DNA of 17,017 nucleotides from Bacillota bacterium (GTDB lineage Bacteria; Bacillota; Bacilli; Tumebacillales; Effusibacillaceae). Where the stretch lies: the NCBI GenBank assembly GCA_020059765.1, contig JAGVBM010000044.1, positions 1-17,017 on the forward strand, read 5' to 3'. Under the pieces are notes generated by a model. It ran no database searches. It was not told where the DNA came from and was given only the letters and a program-made list of their open reading frames with translations. The translations under genes and the position numbers were made by a program. Shown here in pieces: positions 15,301 through 17,017 of this stretch (position 1 is the first letter of the stretch; every line of letters starts with the position of its first letter).

Positions 15301-16135
15301 TCGCAGGGCAGCCGCCACATTGACGGAACTGATCGGAACGGCAAAGGAAAGTGAAACGGACAAGCATAGGCGTCGCCGAAAGTTGCGGGAGTCCATGGAT
15401 CAGGCAAAAACCGCTTTTGCCAAGGCGGACATCGAGACGGAAGTGCGAAGTTTGGGGCAGGAAATCGACGAGCTGCTTTACTACGTGCGGCAGCGGTTGT
15501 TTTTGCGGTACTCGGATGCGTTTAACGAATCTTTCAGTTCCTCCGTATTGAGAGATGATGACCGGGACAGCAAGCGGCAATTACGGCGCAGCCTGCACGA
15601 GTTGATCCGTTTTCTTGCTTTTGATCTGGGGCAGGAAATGCGGGCGACTGCCGTTCGCGTGGAAAACCAGGTCAATCGCGGGGCGGAACGGATGTTTGAC
15701 AAGTATGTGACGGAGATTGCAAGCGATCTGCAGGGATGCACATTTGAACCCTATCAAAAAGTGTCATTTCCGACGCCCGAATTCCCCGAGAGATTGCGGG
15801 GGATCGAAGACGACCGTTTCGCCGGCGCGCTGGCGCTCTACAAAAACGCCAAGGATTTTTTTGAGCGGGACGGCAAAGTGAAGATGCGGGAAGAAATCGA
15901 AAAACGCTTGCAAGAACCGGTATCGGAGTATCTGCAGGAGGCGTCAGGCATTCTCAAATCTTTCTACCAAGACGGGCTGCGGAATGTGGTAGGACAAGTG
16001 CGGGACAATCTGTCGACCGAGATGAAAGATTATGCGAACGGCATTGAAGCCGCCCTATCGATGCGGATCAATCTTGAAGAATTGGAACAAACCAAGAAGC
16101 AGCTGATGTGGCTTTTGGAAGAACAGCAATCCTGA
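12353..16135 (+). CDS. dynA: Tandem (double) bacterial dynamin-like GTPase, DynA type
   Basis: This is a 1260-aa protein made of two dynamin-like halves in one chain, as in B. subtilis DynA (YpbR, about 1190 aa), which tethers and fuses membranes and helps protect the cell against membrane damage and phage. First half: P-loop GHFSAGKSS (43-51), switch region SSPIPTSANVV, G3 DTPG from Asp133 and G4 NQID at 191-194. Second half: P-loop GAFSAGKSS (644-652), SPNPTTATIN, G3 DTPG from Asp810 and, at the G4 position, NAAD (873-876) in place of the usual (N/T)KxD. Each GTPase domain is followed by a long helical, coiled-coil-rich trunk. The halves are joined by a low-complexity linker (about 535-600). 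GGGAG (12341-12345) lies 7 nt before ATG 12353. No transmembrane helix is obvious; membrane contact would be through the paddle regions. Confidence 0.93.
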   Translation: METQYLTQIEDAFLTAGDAANARKLRQLIDKMADQRMILAFCGHFSAGKSSMINHLLGSEVLPSSPIPTSANVVTIERGSAGARVWRKDGSFFDIPLAELTQLQELAADGEAIETIRIQHPADFLPYRVQLMDTPGIDSTDDAHRVATESALHLADAVIYMMDYNHVQSEVNFGFTKTLKDRGKTVWLVVNQIDKHNEFELPFAEYQRSVKSSFAAWGIEPDAIYYTSLREPNHPHNQMEELYNGMRQLFSRRERLLAASVIDSARYLIEEHGRMLAVQSGHERKSYLDLLGEKTDARIHAEAVNELREQIGGLESAADTLRDEMRKEIQSLIDNAILIPFQTVELCGKFLESRRPGFRVGLLFAGSKTEQEKENRLLELHKDFTGKVAANLDWHLKDLLVKFPERFGIRNEAYSQAVYDMSIRIAPAVLLGWIKEGALSSPEYMYQYAKDIAAEVKGMYRREAASFIERIADMAAAMNREKADGLRAQLVAAETLLQAASKLEQLENRLAARRNELLSLLPEEQAFAAEIDSKERKSAESVASDRSGAGAAGDQAETTSVEVVSDVSSPLTQARTVTQASRVTQASGTFPSGGGRLPLNHAAGKLRTASRTIESIPGLQTIAAHMSGRAERLEQNLFTVALFGAFSAGKSSFANALLGELVLPVSPNPTTATINKILPPTAQWEHGSVRVKLKSAADMTDDMQGSLAVFEQKVELPVGEAADSFFGKAMQLIAALDPTQVAPNAKPHFSFLQAAAKGYDSMQSLLGEELRVDMETFRQYVAQEEKACFVEWIELYYDCPLTRQGILLIDTPGADSINARHTKVAFDYIKNADAVLFVTYYNHAFSNADREFLIQLGRVKDAFELDKMFFLVNAADLASDKEELNDVTAHVRKNLIACGISQPRIYPVSSQLALLARLADKGKLPPSADRMYRKLSRAADHGSLPSPQAAVRQSGIAEFEADFLSFTIEELTETAVQSAFAEIRRAAATLTELIGTAKESETDKHRRRRKLRESMDQAKTAFAKADIETEVRSLGQEIDELLYYVRQRLFLRYSDAFNESFSSSVLRDDDRDSKRQLRRSLHELIRFLAFDLGQEMRATAVRVENQVNRGAERMFDKYVTEIASDLQGCTFEPYQKVSFPTPEFPERLRGIEDDRFAGALALYKNAKDFFERDGKVKMREEIEKRLQEPVSEYLQEASGILKSFYQDGLRNVVGQVRDNLSTEMKDYANGIEAALSMRINLEELEQTKKQLMWLLEEQQS
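14063..14116 (+). repeat. Three tandem 18-nt repeats in the dynamin linker
   Basis: Units at 14063-14080, 14081-14098 and 14099-14116 follow the pattern (G/C)TGAC(A/G)CAAGCAAG plus four variable bases, in frame. They encode LTQART, VTQASR and VTQASG (residues 571-588). The last two units are nearly identical, which points to recent slippage or duplication. The flanks are also low in complexity (Ala, Ser, Gly, Thr), as expected for a flexible hinge between the two GTPase halves. Confidence 0.85.
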
Positions 16136-16166
16136 GATGCCTCGAATATCGGGGAATCCGGGAGAT

Positions 16167-16206
16167 CCGGGAAGAAGGTCAGTTTGTCTCTGACTCTTCT
16201 TCCCGG
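16167..16206. other. Strong hairpin spanning the 3' end of the haemoglobin gene
   Basis: Bases 16167-16182 pair with 16190-16206: 16 pairs with a single bulged T (16195) and a 7-nt loop. It lies 31 nt after the dynamin stop, and the haemoglobin stop codon (16179-16181, minus strand) falls inside the stem. Neither strand has a T-run after it, so it is not a standard intrinsic terminator. It may act as a bidirectional 3'-end stabiliser or a weak terminator for the two convergent genes. Confidence 0.6.
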
Positions 16207-16583
16207 GCATTGATCATATGATGAGCGGTTTGCGCCAGTGTCTGCCAGATATAGTCGCGGATCTCACCTGCAAGCCCAACGTCATCCATTGCATGACTCA
16301 TGCAGGATAACCAGGCTTTCGCCCTTCTTTGCGTGACGGGAAAGGGCATGTGCCGCGCCCGCAGCATTGGATGTCCGAACTCCTGGTTGTACAAGTGGGG
16401 ACCTCCGAGAAACTGGGTGAGAAACAGATATTGTTTTCGTTCCGTTTCCGCCCAATTGCCGGGAAAGATGGGGGCGAGATCCGGATCTTTGCGCACGCGG
16501 GCATAGAAGGCTTTCACCAGTTTGCGGATTGTCTCGGCACCGCCGATTTGCTCATAGGGACTGACGTTCGGATCATAATTCAT
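16179..16583 (-). CDS. Group II truncated haemoglobin (YjbI/GlbO type)
   Basis: This is a small haem protein of 134 aa with the 2-on-2 globin fold, thought to bind oxygen or handle peroxide and nitric oxide. Family blocks are SPYEQIGGAETIRKLV at the start, VRKDPDLAPIF, QYLFLTQFLGGP and HPMLRARHMPFPV, then RAKAWLSCMSHAMD. Likely key residues are Tyr27 (B10), the proximal haem ligand His78 and Trp91 (G8, typical of group II). ATG at 16583 is preferred; a TTG one codon upstream (16586) is possible. The site AGAGGAG (16594-16600) serves either. In B. subtilis the yjbI homologue neighbours the thioredoxin-like yjbH; no such gene is seen here. It converges with the dynamin gene and is divergent from the TAXI gene. 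Confidence 0.94.
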   Translation of the reverse strand: MNYDPNVSPYEQIGGAETIRKLVKAFYARVRKDPDLAPIFPGNWAETERKQYLFLTQFLGGPHLYNQEFGHPMLRARHMPFPVTQRRAKAWLSCMSHAMDDVGLAGEIRDYIWQTLAQTAHHMINAREEESETN

Positions 16584-16784
16584 CAATTGAAAACTCCTCT
16601 TCTTTGATTGCTATCTTTTATTTCAACATATCGGAAGCCGGATTTCAAATGGATTTCTGAACACACCAGGTTCAAGAAGATTTAATGAACTGACTGGTTT
16701 GCTTAAAACAAACGGCAGGTTGTATCATAAGAGGGTATGAGAATAGAAATTCCATATGGTTTGATGGAAAAGGGGGACGGAAAT
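16584..16784. other. Divergent intergenic region, haemoglobin / TAXI receptor
   Basis: Both flanking genes point away from this 201-bp AT-rich stretch, so it must hold promoters for each. For the TAXI gene the best pair is TTGCTT (16699-16704) and TATCAT (16723-16728) with an 18-bp spacer, a modest match. On the minus strand TTGAAA with TGAAAT 17 bp later is a weak candidate for the haemoglobin gene. I see no riboswitch, terminator or long palindrome. Confidence 0.35.
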
Positions 16785-17017
16785 GTGAAAAAGAAATGGA
16801 TAACGGCCGTGGTGGCCACGATGTCATTGTCGCTTGCGCTGGCTGGTTGCGGAGCGGGCGGAAGCACTGGCGGTGACAAGCAGGGTGCTGCCGGCGGCGA
16901 GAAAGCAGGAGAGAAGCCGCAGCAATTGATCATTGCGACGGGCGGGACCGGCGGCACCTATTATCCGTTGGGCGGCGGCATGGCGACCATCTTCAAAGAC
17001 AAACTGGGAATTGCGAC
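16785..17017 (+). CDS. TAXI-family TRAP transporter substrate-binding lipoprotein (5' part)
   Basis: The frame starts with GTG 16785 and runs off the right edge after 77 codons. An AGGGGG site (about 16771-16775) lies 9 nt upstream. The ATG two bases earlier (16783) is followed directly by TGA, so it is not the start. The N-terminus MKKKWITAVVATMSLSLALA followed by GCG is a lipoprotein signal with the lipobox LALAGC, so the protein is expected to be anchored outside the membrane at Cys22. A Gly/Ala/Lys-rich spacer leads into LIIATGGTGGTYYPLGGGMA, the characteristic opening of TAXI receptors (TRAP-associated extracytoplasmic immunogenic proteins), which pass substrate to a fused DctQM-like permease. 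The permease gene would be expected just beyond the window. The substrate is unknown; dicarboxylates or glutamate-like acids are common guesses. Confidence 0.88.
   Translation, partial: MKKKWITAVVATMSLSLALAGCGAGGSTGGDKQGAAGGEKAGEKPQQLIIATGGTGGTYYPLGGGMATIFKDKLGIA

Noticed and set aside
12353..16135. Two separate dynamin genes joined by a sequencing error
   Set aside because: One uninterrupted frame with a low-complexity linker and no internal start site; fused tandem dynamins are a known type (DynA).

Overview
The window reads as a chromosomal segment of a moderately GC-rich Bacillota, most likely class Bacilli. The grounds are strong AGGAGG-type Shine-Dalgarno sites, GTG/TTG start options, a transcription-terminating cobalamin riboswitch, a tandem dynamin resembling Bacillus subtilis DynA, and a YjbI-type truncated haemoglobin. 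The genus cannot be fixed from sequence alone; an Alicyclobacillaceae-like organism is a guess.

Left edge (1-600): the last codons of an unidentified plus-strand gene end at 61 and are followed by a strong intrinsic terminator (77-123). A 100-aa coiled-coil protein made of perfect heptads follows (280-582).

B12 block (753-9566): a sigma-A-like promoter, a cobalamin riboswitch, an antiterminator candidate and an intrinsic terminator precede seven tightly packed genes, cobT-cobD-cobU-cobS-cbiZ-cbiB-cobQ, with an aldehyde dehydrogenase gene overlapping the end of cobQ. The set covers lower-ligand activation (CobT), aminopropanol-phosphate supply (CobD), its attachment to cobyric acid (CbiB), GDP activation (CobU) and final joining (CobS). 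CbiZ strips scavenged cobinamide back to cobyric acid, so CbiZ and CbiB let the cell remodel imported corrinoids. CobQ belongs to the late de novo route and implies that corrin-ring genes may lie elsewhere. No corrin-ring gene, adenosyltransferase, CobC phosphatase or BtuFCD importer is visible here. Vitamin B12 itself should switch the operon off through the riboswitch.

Middle (9545-12292): a DNA-3-methyladenine glycosylase gene on the minus strand converges on, and overlaps by 22 nt, the aldehyde dehydrogenase gene. Divergent from it is a soluble diguanylate cyclase with three GAF-like modules and an intact GGEEF and I-site, closed by an intrinsic terminator.

Right (12353-17017): a 1260-aa double dynamin-like GTPase, then a minus-strand group II truncated haemoglobin whose stop codon lies in a 16-bp hairpin, then the start of a TAXI-family TRAP transporter lipoprotein that runs off the edge.

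I see no CRISPR array, insertion sequence, tRNA or rRNA, and nothing that amounts to a clearly new system. The most useful leads are the riboswitch switching model, the CbiZ-containing remodelling operon with its overlapping aldehyde dehydrogenase, and the repeat-built segments in the coiled-coil protein and in the dynamin linker.
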